Counted from the stretch's first letter, positions 39,108 through 51,286 are shown. The stretch is DNA of 64,000 bases from Mariannaea sp. PMI_226 (GCA_024336345.1 JANFOG010000008.1:1736001-1800000); one strand, 5' to 3'. A program made the numbers and translations. Notes: generated by a model not told the origin, from the sequence alone.

Positions 39108-39320
39108 ATGTACAGATTGGAGCTTGCACAGTGGAGGGCCAGGGCCAGTCGGCAGCAAGCGCAGATGAATCTGCAGCAGGCCCAGATGAAGCTGCAGCAG
39201 GACCAGATTAATCTGCAGCGCGACCAGATTAATCTGCAGAACGACCAGATTCGGGAGCTGGAGGCCACTATTCAGGCCTTGCAGGAGAATGCTCGATTGA
39301 GAGCAGGTCGGGCCATCTAA
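39108..39320 (+). CDS. Small Gln-rich coiled-coil protein
   Basis: 70-aa open frame, MYRLELAQWRARASRQQAQM then LQQAQMKLQQDQINLQRDQI, made of 7-residue (NLQ.DQI) repeats that form a perfect heptad pattern. It ends LQENARLRAGRAI. A diverged copy lies at 25647-25825. Because two copies keep the heptads and the end position, the frame is likely real, but it may be the last exon of a larger gene. No function known. Confidence 0.4.
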   Translation: MYRLELAQWRARASRQQAQMNLQQAQMKLQQDQINLQRDQINLQNDQIRELEATIQALQENARLRAGRAI

Positions 39321-39586
39321 TGGCCATAAGCCGATTGGGAGAGGTGGTGGAAAGATGAGTTGGAGACAACAGATGAATCATGGGATGTTCTGTAGAGAAG
39401 ACTGGCTCCTATACAATTGATTCAATTCCACCATAAAACTTGCAATAATTTTTTTTTCACAATGTGATCCATATGAACATGTAGTCTTGTCTAGAACCCA
39501 GCCAGTTCACTTGTAATTGTTATTTAGATACAAGTAGTAGTAAAAGAACGTAATTATAAAATAAGAAATAATTATGGTGGGATGGA

Positions 39587-39720
39587 CACAATGTTTTCAA
39601 CTCACAGGAGCCAAGTCCAATTCATTCTAGACACAACAAGTATCATGGGGATCGATTTAAATTGCTCCACATTAATATTTGCCCTTATATCTAGCTGTCT
39701 GGTTCATCTTGATCTTGTTC
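39587..39720 (+). repeat. Dispersed repeat, 'half 2' copy (right end of island)
   Basis: Matches 24822-24956 in inverted orientation at roughly 85% identity (shared words GGCAAATATTAAT and ACTTGTTGTGTCTAGAATGA on the minus strand). The match ends at 39720 at the same point where half 1 begins in the internal copy. On the plus strand it ends in a hydrophobic frame (YLAVWFILILFP). Confidence 0.65.
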
Positions 39721-39864
39721 CCAGTCTGAAATAATCACCATGTTGGACAGTTTATCAAGTGGCCGATGGAAATATTGGAGACTACAATCAAAATGAGTCT
39801 ATATCAATTTTGGAACTGTACGTCTCCGTAGACTCCGGGGTTGAGGCAGCTGGCGCAAAGCTTC

Positions 39865-40012
39865 TCGATGGCACGCTCATTATTGTCTCGATGGCATGCT
39901 CAGTACTGTCTCAATGGCACGCTCATTGCTGTATGCTTCTCAATGGCACGCGCATTACTGCCTCGATGGCACGCTCGTTACTATCTCAATGGCACGCTCA
40001 TTGCTGTCACCT
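39865..40012. repeat. About 23-36-bp minisatellite (CAATGGCACGCTCATT), 6 copies
   Basis: Tandem units TCTCAATGGCACGCTCATTG and variants, located between the island and the conserved DUF4112 gene. Confidence 0.75.
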
Positions 40013-40286
40013 CACACAGACAGACGACACAGACAGACGCGTAGTTGTACCTTATCCATTAAACTCATATCTTCGTCGATCATGACAAAAAGAAATCCTC
40101 CATCGTAGTTTGCGTCACCAGAGTAATCAGCACAGATCAGTCCGTACGGGAGTGGTTACGATCCAGCGGTCAAATGCCCAGTCCCCAAAGCGGCCCGTCG
40201 GAGCTGCAGGGCATGGAATAACAATGACACAGGCCCAGCCCAGGAACCTTGATGCCCGTTCATCCTTCAACATCCGTTGTCCGCAG

Positions 40287-41226
40287 CTAGCGCCGTTCCC
40301 TTCGTGACGATGACTTCTGACGGGTTGACTCCAATCTAACATCGCCTGCTTCAATGTCGTGGGGTCGAGCCTTGCGGCCGCCAAACCAACCCCGGCTCTG
40401 GCGGACCCGAGCCGGTTCTGGTTCATCTGGAACACGTTCATGGGATCTGTCCGTGGTGCGTGGAGGCCTGTCTGACATCATGTGTTCGTTGGGCTCCGGA
40501 GCCTGCGACGTATACTCGGGTGGTGTATCGGTCATTTGCAGCCTGTCGAATTCTTCTGGATCACTGGGGTCTACAGCCGGTAGAGGTTGTCCACTCCTGC
40601 GCAGATTCTTCTTTCCTTTCTCTCGCAGGTGAGCTTCAAGGAGGGCGGCGTTGCGGGTATTGGCACGGAAGAGAGCATCAGCAACATCGCCTACGAATGG
40701 GACCAGGCCAACAAAGAAATCAAGGGCGATATTGAACAGCATTCTGGTCCTGAGAGTTGCGGGGAGTCCATCCTCGACCTGCATGCAGGTCTTGACAACC
40801 ATCAAAGCCATTAGCGCATCGAGAGCGTCGCCAATACTGTGACCATGTTAGTTACACAAGTATTGCTGGAAAACTGAGAGACACTTACGCAGGTACCAGA
40901 GCAATGGCACTACTCCAACCGAACCGGATACCACAGCAGTTGAAGAGCGAAAGGTCAAGGCGATATGCCCTGCGCTTCACCTTGGTCAAAACCTTGGCGT
41001 CGTGTTCAGAGATGCCAGGTGGGAGTGCCTTTTTGCGCTTTTTGACCTTTCCAGAAGGAGTCCCGTTGAGTCGCGTGGCGGGTACTTGCTCGAAATAGGG
41101 ATCCTACCAAATGTCAGTGTCATGGTACAACCAGATGTAAGTCTCACGTACCTCTGTCCCAAACTTGTTGGAAACCGACTCTCCCAAGATTTTCTGCACC
41201 CAAAACTTTGCAATTGTGGAAGTCAT
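40287..41226 (-). CDS. DUF4112-family membrane protein
   Basis: 279-aa protein. Exons (minus) 41152-41226, 40889-41103 and 40287-40836, with GT..AG introns of 48 and 52 nt. The core (RLDLSLFNCCGIRFGWSSAI then ALVPAIGDALDALMALMVV, then RMLFNIALDFFVGLVPFVGD) contains the paired GWSSAIALVPAIGD and GLVPFVGDVADALF hydrophobic hairpins typical of DUF4112 proteins of filamentous fungi. The N-terminus (FWVQKILGES..EDPYFEQVP) also matches that family. The C-terminal 110 residues are basic and disordered. Membrane-associated; biochemical role unknown in the family. This is the first conserved gene on the right of the accessory island. Confidence 0.82.
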
Positions 41227-42527
41227 GATGAATTATTTGTTGAAAGCTGGGAAGAGTTGATAAATCCGGCGTAGTTGAGCTGCGACGGGGTCCTTGATAT
41301 AAAGGAAAGACGGTCAGTGTTGACGGGACGCCCAGCGCTTGGTTGGACAGGAGTGCTTGCTTCAGACGGTTTCAGGAAACACTGCAAGCTAATAATATAA
41401 CCAGTGAGGGCGGTTAGGACCTGTGTCACCAGACAAAAATGGGCCAGGTAAGGAGAGAGACAAGGACTGTTTAGAAAGAAAAAAAAAGAACAAAGAAGGG
41501 AGAAATTCCCATCGGAACCCTCCCTTTATTCATGACACACATTCACTGCGTTGATCGAAAAGCTCTGGTTCCCTGGCACCATCATGTGCTGTTGAGGGAG
41601 GCCGCTCTCATGACGTAAGGCCAAAAAAAAAAAAACAAGGTGCTTGTTTGAGGTCAGGCACGGCTACAGACTAGACAGGATGGTACTTCGGGACTTGGGT
41701 TCATAACCTGATGTGGCGATCAGCGCCATGGGAACTCCAAGGCCAGCAGACCACTTAGAAGCGAACGCTACTGCAGCTCTATTGATCTTTGGCTTTGCTG
41801 GTGCGCTTGACAAGGAGACAAGAAACTCCAAGCTGAATACATGACCATCCAATCAATGGAATTGCATGACTGCACCAACCTTGCCAACCTATGTACCGCG
41901 CATGCACCGCCACAGCCACAGTGGCTAATTCGGCAAACCGTTTCCAAGCTGTTTCCATCTTTTTGCCTTACTGTTGCACCCGTTGCACTTGCCTGCATGC
42001 ATAACAGTATTACCAATTACGGACTAGTTCGAGACGTGGTCAGCCTTTATTCACTGGCTTGACTGGCTGCGCACACAGTTCACAGTGTGGCATCTCCACA
42101 TGGCTCCGGAATTGTTGGGCTCTGAGAAAAGGCAGAGACGGGTAGCTGGTTAGCTGTCCTGTGATATTCTCGCCGAAACTCGACAACACCATCTGACTCT
42201 CGCATTCTGTCCGCTCGACGTCGCCGCTCCGTATCTTGACCCTGCACTCATCCGCGCCCTCACTAGTAGCATCGGATCGCGCACCCTACCCCGCTTCTAC
42301 ACAGTAGATTCACGAAAAGTGACTTGCGACCTCGACGACCTCGCGCGTCTTTTCGCTTGTCTCACTTTCACTCTGCGTCATATCGGCTGTTGTGTCCCAA
42401 CCATGCTCAGCTCTTTTACCAAGCGACATTCCCAGTATTGCTTAGCCAAGTCGTGAGAAGACGGACGCCGAGAAAGCAACCTTTGGAACGCCAAGAGTCT
42501 TGCTAGGGCATGAGCCCAAGAAATACA
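41227..42527. other. Divergent promoter region DUF4112/DCP2
   Basis: 1.3 kb, no coding signal. Includes a short poly-A run near 41622 and a C/T-rich stretch (about 42170-42420) likely to be the DCP2 leader. Confidence 0.5.
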
Positions 42528-45138
42528 ATGTCCGGATCAAAGATGCAGTTGGAGGATTGTATGTACTGGCTTTGCGCAAACGAACAAACAAGTGCCAACT
42601 AACGTGGCATCAACAGGGCTGGATGACCTATGCGTCCGCTTCATCATTAACCTCCCCGAGGAGGATCTCTCCTCCGTTGCTCGAATATGTTTCCAAGTTG
42701 AAGAAGCCCAGTGGTTCTACGAAGACTTTATCCGTCCACTCGACCCTACCCTGCCTTCCATGTCGCTGCGAACATTTTGCCTTCGCATATTCCAGCACTG
42801 CCCTCTACTAGCTAGCTTTTCTGTTGAGAACCACACCAGGGCTTTCGAGGAATTTCTAGAGTACAAGACTCGCATCCCCGTCCGTGGCGCCATTATGCTC
42901 AACGAGGCCATGGATTCAACAGTCTTGGTCAAGGGATGGAAAAAGGGTGCCAACTGGAGCTTCCCGCGAGGAAAAATCAACAAGGACGAGGACGACCTGG
43001 ACTGTGCGGTTCGAGAGGTTTACGAAGAGACAGGTCTGGATCTCAAGGCAGCGGGTTTGGTACCTACCGAGGGCAAACCCAAGTACATTGAGATTTCCAT
43101 GAGAGAGCAGCACATGCGCCTGTACGTGTTTCGTAATGTTCCCATGGACACCAAGTTTGAGCCCAAGACCCGCAAAGAGATTAGCAAGATCCAGTGGTAC
43201 AAGCTGTCGGAGCTTCCTGCTTTTCGGAAAAGAGCCCACAACGAGAATGACGAGGCCAACACTGCACCTAATGCCAACAAGTTTTACATGGTAGCGCCAT
43301 TCTTGCCACCTCTCAAGAAGTGGGTAGGCTCTCAGAAGAAGATTGAGGCCCGACGAGCTGCCAGCGGCACGCATGCCCACGGACATCGACTATTGGACGA
43401 AGTTACCATGGAGGATGATTGGACGCAAACCGATACTGGTGCCGAGACGAGTAAAACTCCTGCGATAGAGACTCTTGAAGGTGCTACACAAGAGTTGCAG
43501 CGCCTCCTCAAGGTCCAACCCCCTACTCAAGGTCTTCAGCCAGTTCCGACTCAGCCAGACAAGGGAAGTGCGCTGCTCTCTATCCTCCAATCTGGTTCTA
43601 CACAGCGTGGTCCACATACCCCTCACGACCTCCTAATATCAGAGGCACCTCAACCCCAGAATCCACACCATCACAATAATAGTCACCACATACCTTCTAT
43701 CAACACTCAACAACCTCCTCCGTCCTTTCATTTCCCGAATACCTGGAACGCAGCTCCCGTGCAAGCCAGAAATGACCAGCCATATGGTCAGCACTTTGAC
43801 GCCTCACATCCACAGTTTGGTAGCAACCTCGCAACTCTCATCCACCCTCAACCGCTTCCGCCCCAGGTGCAACGATCTGTCTTTAACCGCAGTGTGTTTC
43901 AGGACCCATCTCAGGCGACTTACCAGGGTGCATTTGCGAACCCACAGCAAGCACAATTCGCCACACCAGGGCAAGTTGTGCCAGGTCAAGTTGTGCCAGG
44001 TCAAGTTTTGCCAGGTCAAGTTTTGCCAGGTCAAGTTCTGCCAGGTCAAGGTCTGCCAGGCCAAGTTCTGCCAGGCCAGTTGGCCTCACAGCAGGCCCCT
44101 GTGCCTCAGAATGCTATACGGCCTGCACAACTGACGGGACAATCAATGGCTCTTTTAAACGCTTTCAAAGGCGGGAATGCTGGGTTGCAGCTGAAAGAAA
44201 ACCTCCCACCGCATCCACTGCCACAACTACCACCACAAGCAGAACTGCAAGCACAGCTGCAACAACTGCCTCAGCCAGGGGCAGTATTTGTCGGCCAGAG
44301 TCACGGTCAACAGTATGTCAATGCAGAAGTGCCACCTGGTCTGACACACATGGCCAGCCAGGAGCGTGATCAGCCGAGTCCTAAAGAATTGGCTGGCTCG
44401 AGAGTTGATCCGCCAGCGGATAACCACCGATCTGCGCTGCTTGGCATGTTCCGAAAGGCGGATACAGCTGCAACCACCCAGCATGATGCAGGATACGCCG
44501 GTCAGGTGCCCTCTGGAAATATTCTCAACGACTTATTCCGGGCTAGCGGCGCAAAGGCTCAAGCCCCTTCTCGGGGTAGCACAGATACCAACCCATCGCT
44601 TGGCCTGGATGCTCTATCGATACAGTCTAGGCCCAGACAGTCCGTTACACCAGGCTCACGGGGCAGGGCGGATCCCGCATCACAGTATATTCCTCAGCAG
44701 GCACAGCCCCTTCGTATCCTACAGCGGGGTCAGAACGTTGAACAATTCATGGGAACCAGCGGGGTGGCAGTTGTGTCACCTCAGACCTCACCTCATATAA
44801 CGACCATCCATCCTCATCCACCACCAGTCGGACACATCCCAAGCCCCAACACCGCAGCGGCTTTCCCGGCTCGACGGCCGGAATCTGGAGCCGATCAGAA
44901 ACGCCAGCTGCTGTCCCTCTTTGGAAAGCCGCAGTCGCCTGGCGTGGACATGGGTAAAGGAAAAGAGGTTGTCGGCGAACCACGATCTCGTGTGTCGTCG
45001 CTGGTTCCTGGTGTCGGCGAGCTGGCCGTGCCCAACGCTCCCGTGTCTCGCCGGGGGAGCCAAACACCCATATCTCCCGAGAATCGAAGTTTCCTGCTTG
45101 GGTATCTTGAGTCGGTAACCAACAGCGTAGCGCGTTGA
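42528..45138 (+). CDS. DCP2: mRNA-decapping enzyme DCP2
   Basis: 850-aa decapping hydrolase that removes the m7GDP cap from mRNA in cytoplasmic P-bodies, with Dcp1 as partner. Exon 1 (42528-42558) encodes MSGSKMQLED; a 58-nt phase-1 intron (GTATGT..CAACAG) joins it to exon 2 (42617-45138), which resumes WLDDLCVRFIINLPEEDLSS. The DCP2 box A domain (ARICFQVEEAQWFYEDFIRP) is followed by the Nudix fold with GKINKDEDDLDCAVREVYEE and TGL, i.e. GX5EX7REUXEEXGU intact. Box B follows (KFYMVAPFLPPLKKWV). Residues from about 260 are disordered, rich in Gln and Pro, with short leucine-rich motifs (NILNDLF, SALLGMF, QLLSLFGKP, FLLGYLESV) that fit decapping-partner docking peptides. A PGQV(V/L) repeat run lies at about residues 465-500. 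Confidence 0.95.
43968..44085 (+). repeat. 15-bp in-frame minisatellite in DCP2 (PGQVL repeat)
   Basis: About eight tandem 15-bp units (GTGCCAGGTCAAGTT and variants) encoding PGQVV, PGQVL or PGQGL in the disordered tail. Confidence 0.85.
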
Positions 45139-45621
45139 AAGGAAGAATTCGGGAGAAGAGAAGAAGATGGAGGTGAGGTGGAGTCCCGCCTTGTGGGCGT
45201 CGAAGCAGAGCGGTGGAAGCATGTCAAGATTTTGTTTGCTGTACATTACGGAGCATACTGACTTGGGTTTTTTGGGAGGACCATCTGGGAGTTGAAGAGA
45301 TAAAGGCAGCGAAATAGTCTCTAGGTTTAGCCGCGAAAAAATATATATAAACTGTAATGGTTTAATATCTCTTGCAATCTGGAATGACATCTTGTAACAT
45401 GTACCGATGTTGATGGAACAGAATTATTGCGCTGCTGAGGATTAATAGAGTCCTGTCGATGAAAGATTCACGATTATTGCTCATTAAATGTAGTGTTGGC
45501 AGATGATATATCGCAGCACATTTCTCCTTTACCGAGATGTATCAATTACATTACCATTGTATGGATGAGATACCCATGTTTACCTTTGATGGCTCGTTGT
45601 TCTCTAGGTATCCCAAGAACT
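45139..45621. other. Convergent intergenic region DCP2/RRM gene
   Basis: About 480 nt holding both 3' UTRs. Nothing else seen. Confidence 0.5.
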
Positions 45622-47192
45622 TTACTGCAAAGTGTCATCAGAATCGCGTGAGTCCGAATCACTATCGCTGTTCCCGCTAGTGCCAGAGGTATCCTTATCA
45701 CCTAATCTCAACATTTCGAAGCGGTTGGGCCTTGTTAGAAACGACGTCATGGGATAGTTGTTGGGTTTTGCTGGGGGACGTTCAGCCAGGGCATGTTCAG
45801 CCAGGGGACGTATTTCAGCCAAGGGCCGGTCACACTCATCTGGGCCCCATTGTAGTCGATATCCCCGATATCTCCTGAAGAAAATGATATTAGTCAGTAT
45901 CGGTTGAAATGACTCAACAGAAAAACGTACAGGCGACTTGACAAACATGTCCGAGCCATCATGGCTTTGCTCACAGAGTTTGTCTGGATAAAACAGCTCT
46001 TGTCAAAGAATTCAACCTTGATTACAACTAGATTGTGAATATGATCGAGATCCGCGCGGATCATGGCCTCGGATAGATTCGATTCGCAGTTGCGAATCAC
46101 AATGGTGCGACTGGCACCGCTCTTGATTTTGCCAGCAATGTAGTCGGTTAGAGCAAACTGTCTATCACTCCATTTCAAGTTGACCTACTTGTCATTAGTT
46201 ATGGAGTCATTATCAACAGAAAGTCGATCCTACTTTCTGGCCTTTAATGTAAAGATCGCTGTGGCGAGATCGGGCGAAAAAGGCTTTTGCATCTTCCCCA
46301 TACACAAACGAGACACTCCCATTTCGGTATCGATGGCTTAGATACACTTCCACCAGCTTTCCACCACGGACAACTTTCACAATGTCTTGGTGAGTGACAC
46401 CAGGTGGGAGGCCAGTAAACTGGATTGTTCTTGTGGCTTGTCGTTCAAGTCGGGGGCCAGATGGGACGGGGGTGGCAACGGATGAGCCTACAATGGGAGC
46501 TCCTCCATTTGACATGTCAATGGAAGCAGATGCGGCCTCGGAGATGGAGCTGTCTTCCGTCCACTCACTTTCCTGTGGTTGAGAAAGAGCCTTTGAGAAA
46601 GCCCTTAGGGCATAGGCAAGGTTACTCTTGTTACTTTTGGTTGCAACCTTTGCATTCCGGTAACCACTCGTCCGAGCCTCGACGGCTTCGTACTCGGAGA
46701 CTGCAGAGTCGTCATCGCCGGCCGAGGGGACCATTGTGCCGCTTAAGAGCTAATACTCAGTTAGACGGTGCAGTTGGACGGTGCAACTGGATTATTCGAT
46801 GTGCGTATTGTCGATATAACACTTGGGCGTGAGATCACAAAAGCAATCGCAAAGAATGCCATTCCAGAAAGATTTGCAAAAGGTTCGGGCATATATAAGT
46901 CCTACCCACTTGAGCACTTGATTCCAAGAGACGCCAGAGGCACAAGGACCAGAGTGTGGATACGTGTATAACATTGGGAGTCACTACGCAAGGGAGATGA
47001 AAGCAACCTACAGCAAGTGTCTTCTGATCGATGCCTCCTCGTAAGAGGTTCTGTCGTAAGCAAGCTATGTGAAAGAGATGGGTTAGCTAAAGACTGGAGC
47101 ACATTAGGTGATTACATACTATACTGTCTAGATGCCTCGACGAGACCATCATACTCGGGCTGGGTGAGGGTAATAGATCCAGCTTGGCCATG
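45622..47192 (-). CDS. RRM-domain RNA-binding protein, N-terminal exon(s) unresolved
   Basis: Resolved exons (minus): 47120-47192, 47012-47064, 46234-46749, 45931-46184 and 45622-45874, all with GT..AG junctions that splice in frame. The first resolved exon reads SITLTQPEYDGLVEASRQY and has no in-frame ATG, so an upstream exon is missing; a candidate ATG at about 47415 (MASAE) does not join in phase. The protein has an RRM-like domain (RTIQFTGLPPGVTHQDIVKV, VEVYLSHRYRNGSVSFVYGE) and a second one (SRTIVIRNCESNLSEAMIRA, LVVIKVEFFDKSCFIQTNSV). This two-domain layout occurs in uncharacterised Pezizomycotina RNA-binding proteins. The C-terminus is Ser/Asp-rich. Role inferred as RNA binding. Confidence 0.72.
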
Positions 47193-50100
47193 CTAAGGAC
47201 GTGAGCTTTAGTCAGTTTGAATGACTGGGGATGTCTTTGGAGGCTAGGATGTTGTGGAAGAGATTCCTGGTGAGACATACATATTGTGGAGAACTATTAG
47301 GCTTATATCAGTTCATCTGCGGATTCGTGTCATGGAGGATGATTCTTGCAATTGTAGGTGATGGGTACAGGCTGTTATGACCAAACGGGAGCAATCACTT
47401 ACTCGGCCGATGCCATTCTCTCTGGTTCTTGTTGTATTTCACGTTGGTGTGGGCGCACAGCGTGATATATTTTTTCTTCTGTCTTGCTTCTCTTACGGGA
47501 ACAATAAGGGGGTAGTTTAAAGGGGAGAGAAGAATAAAAAGAGTAAAAGGAGGATGGAAATAGGCACAAATAGATTGCTGGTGATGGAAAACCGATGGAC
47601 AAAGGTGACGAGTGACAAGTGACAAGTGACAGTGAAGTTGAAGTTGAAAGTGAAGGCGACGCTGATAGGACGCGGCTCAACCTTCTCTCTAACGGCGGAA
47701 TCAGGCAACTGCTCAGCTCATTCAGCAGGCTCGGCTGCCACTACCAACAAGTATAGACAACCTTCCATTGCACTCACTTGAGGCTGTTTACCTAATATAT
47801 TCAAAACTCCCACTTGTTCATTTGCTCATTTCGTTTGATGCCATGCCGTGAGTTTTGTGTTTGCAGTAGGTTGTGAAGGGAGGTTTGTCTCTCCTTTCCC
47901 TCTTTACCATTTTACATAAGTTTACTCTCTCATCTCCCTGCCGCCGTTCGCATCAATTACGACAGTACTGCATTGCGGTGTTGGCCTTGTTCGATTGCTG
48001 TTGTTCCTCCCAGAGTGATTGATGGCTTGATTGTCGTGATTAACCCAGCTACTGATCATGTCCCATCAGCGCCGTGGGAGATACAGCGATGAATCCAACA
48101 ATTGATGTGTCTGTAAAGGAAAACTGGGAGTCTAAATCAGGAGAGGAAACTGGCTGCTACGAAGCCAAGATCACCGACTGGGAGCGTTAGGGTAAATGCA
48201 CAATGTGACTACCCTACATCGGCACTGAAGATGAGAAACTGTGCAATCGCTTTGTGCATGTGTGTATGTGTGTACGTACCTTGATTCACAATGATATGAT
48301 GAGATGAGAGAGTGCGGCAGCAGATAAAGGTACCACGTAAGTTCTATAGACTACTTACAGAGTCAGTGGGGGAGGTTAGTCGGCAAACAGATTGCATGGG
48401 ACAGTTTTGGAACTATACAATGTGGCTACGTATACGGAGTATACAGACCCATGATTTCTGTTCCTCTGAATATTCCGAGACAGTGCTACGGTAGTAAAAC
48501 TCAGGTTGCTTTGTCCTGTTGGCAGCTGAGTTAGGTCTCGTCCGTCTGCATGAAGCGGCCGCAGAGCGATCACTAGGGTAGATAGTTACCCAAGGTATCT
48601 TGGGAAATGGGTATCTTGTTCCTGTGGGCGTACATGATCCAACAAGCAGACAAAGGGACCAGAAAACGGAAGAAAAGAAACAACAGAACCTAATAGAGCA
48701 CAAAGTGTAGCAGAGCAGAATAAATGATTCTATACAGTCAGCACAAAGTGTAGCAGAGCAAAATAAATGATGCCAGTCATTCATCGTTGGTGACGTTTGG
48801 GTAGGCCCTACTGTGTTTAGCATTGCCGATCCCAGGTACAAGCCCACCCACCAAGCACACTCCAAACCTTGGCAGCTTGGTTGGTTGGGTACCTTACTGT
48901 GTACTGCAGCTAGTCCGACGCATCGGCAGTCATCTTTGCCGCGACTATCAATAGTTACTCACTCTAATCAAGAGTTAGATATTGGGAACTGTATTTACGA
49001 TATAATTCTCCGTAATCTGTCCAAGAAAGAATACAAGCAATTCTTTTGTTGGGATGGTACCTAGCTCAGATAAGCGGGAAAGTTGGTGGAGCGGGAGAGC
49101 TGATTAGGGTCTATTTTTAGCAAAAGCAAAGTGACTTTCCTCGTAAGAAAAAAACACGAGATCATGTGACTGGGGGAAAGCTCTGTGCCTGGTGGGAAAA
49201 AAGGAGCCCGAAAGGAACCCGCGCAGCCTAGTAAAGGCCACCTCCCACATGCAATTATTGGTAGTGGCTGGCCTGGCCCTCTTCATCGGGTCGCTGACCA
49301 CTCGCTGGATGACTTGACACCAACTGTAGTTTAGGGGCGTTGGCGGTGTCGGGGAGGCGTCGGGAGGGGGGGCTTGACTATGGCTGAGCTGAAAGACGGC
49401 GTGCATGCACCAACGAATCCATCAGTCCCAACGATACGTGTTTGGGTGAATACCATTCCTCTTGGCGAGGATGGCGGATGACGGAGGCGCGTTTTGTTAT
49501 TATTGCACCCCTTTGATGCTCCCACTGTACGTACGGTATACTTGGTGGAAGCAAAAGAGGGATGTGTGCGAGTGCGTGAGTGAGCGAGTGAGAGAGAGGC
49601 AGAGAGAGGCACACTCACCAACGTGTCAACGTCTACTGTGTAGAGACCCTCAGTTCGGCTGAGACAAAGGTCTCACAGAATCACGCTCTCGCAGCCAGCC
49701 AAAATTCCAGTCCCCAGTCCCCCTTTCAGAGGCTTGTCAAGGCAAAAGGTACCCATGCGCGTGCCGCTGTACCGTACGGGGACCTCGTAATGTGCATCCC
49801 GTCGGCATGGACCTAGACTCAGCCTCTCGGCCGGAGAGGTGCGATGTGAGGTGTAACCCTCAATTCACCAACTGACCAGTCCAGCATGGGCATGTTCAAA
49901 ATCAGACTTGCGGAGCGAACATGCTAGTGACTGCGCTATGACAGGTAAGCGCAACAGAGTACGAGGTACGGTAACTTTGTAGCTGACGGGATGGTGGGAA
50001 TGTACTGGAATCAAGGTGGCCGTACCTATCTGCTCTGCTCTTATTGGCCAGGGGGGCATCCAAGGTATGTACGACTGCTACAGTACCACTCCGTATTGCA

Positions 50101-51286
50101 CATTAGCATGTAAACTTGCCTTTTGGAATTACGTATTCCATCAGTCCTTTATTTATTTTTTATTTTTTCGTGGGCTTGCAACGAACAACGCAGGGCCGGT
50201 CATTCTGCTTGGATGACGGTAATTGAATGGATAACGATGCTTGTGCTTTCGCAATGCAGTACGGCACTGCACTTTCAGGTACTATGCAACATGTAAGATG
50301 CCTAGTGTATGGACAGGTAGCTCTTGGGAATGGTGCGGTTGGTGGTCAGTGATCAGTAGTCCGGGGGTGAGCTGGCCAAGGCGCGTGCACCAATAAATGC
50401 GTGATGGGCGTTGTGAATGAATGGTTTCCATCGTGTCTTGATTCCACAGAGCTGGCTGTCCATGCTTGACATGCTGAGACCTGTACATACATAATAGCAA
50501 AAATACATTAGAGGTCTCCAGCGAGTGAGCCCCCCAGTAAACAAATGCCAGGCCCCATTGGCTGCGAGCAGGTGTTTCCCCCCCTCCCTCCCTTGTTCCT
50601 TGTTCCTTTTTTCTTTTTCCATACACCCCTGTCTCGCCGTCTCCGCCCCATCGCGGCCAGCGCAACAACGGACAAGGGGACATGGGGGCAAGTGGACAAG
50701 TGGACAGGGGGATGGGCAGTGGCCCCAAAAGTCGAAATGGCCTGTCCACTCAAACTCGCCTTCTCATCTCTCTCTCCGCTCTCTCGCTTGCCTTCTTCCA
50801 CTCGTTCTTCCTCCCCCTCTGAAAAAAAAAACCAAGAGACCAACGTCTGAGAGAAGGGAAATCCATCTCTTGTCCTTTCGCTTCCGTTTGGGTTTTGTAT
50901 GATTTTTTTCTGACTCTATTCCGCCCTCATCGACTCTCGCTTTCCATCACACACCGTTGAACCATCTCATTCGCTACCTAATCTCTCCCTGTCTACCTAC
51001 ACTCTATACCACCTGCACAGCCAATTTGCTTTGGTTGGACGAACAACCACTTCGACTACGCCGCCGACAACAACAACAGTTGGACGACCGTTTTGTTCCT
51101 CTCCTCGGTGGCCCCCGAATCGAATTGTCATTGTTGAGTTTTGATACGACAGCCAAATAACAAGGAAAACTCCTTTTTTATTTTTTTTGTTGTTGTTTTC
51201 ATCATCACCTTGCTACCTCGGTTGGCCATCCTTTGATTCCCCTGACACGCATTCACGATACATCAACCTCTCTCCTGTCGCCCATC
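47193..51286. other. Large intergenic region, no gene seen
   Basis: 4 kb without a supported gene. It holds the promoter and probable upstream exon of the RRM gene (to about 47700), a 42-bp direct duplication (AGCACAAAGTGTAGCAGAGC twice, 48699-48760), pyrimidine-rich tracts (50575-50640 and 50760-50830), and the leader of the 51.3-kb gene with a CAACAACAACAG run at about 51068. I checked for tRNA-like A/B boxes and saw none convincing. A long non-coding RNA cannot be excluded. Confidence 0.5.

Larger units (their letters stand above)
39321..40286. other. Right edge of the island with repeat copies
   Basis: Holds the half 2 repeat (39587-39720) and a minisatellite (39865-40012). No gene supported between the small coiled-coil frame and the DUF4112 gene. 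Confidence 0.55.

Noticed and set aside
10005..39720. RIP mutation of the duplicated segments
   Set aside because: C-to-T changes are common between copies, but the ones I could examine are mostly at CpG rather than the CpA context expected of RIP; the sample is too small to call.
8300..40100. Starship giant transposon
   Set aside because: No tyrosine-recombinase captain, no DUF3723-type cargo and no defined termini or target-site duplications were seen inside the window.
8300..40100. Secondary-metabolite gene cluster
   Set aside because: No polyketide synthase, NRPS, terpene cyclase, P450 or transporter genes are present.
50957..51160. Small coding frame upstream of the DUF7137-like gene
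   Set aside because: No ATG start in good context and no conserved features; it is likely leader sequence.
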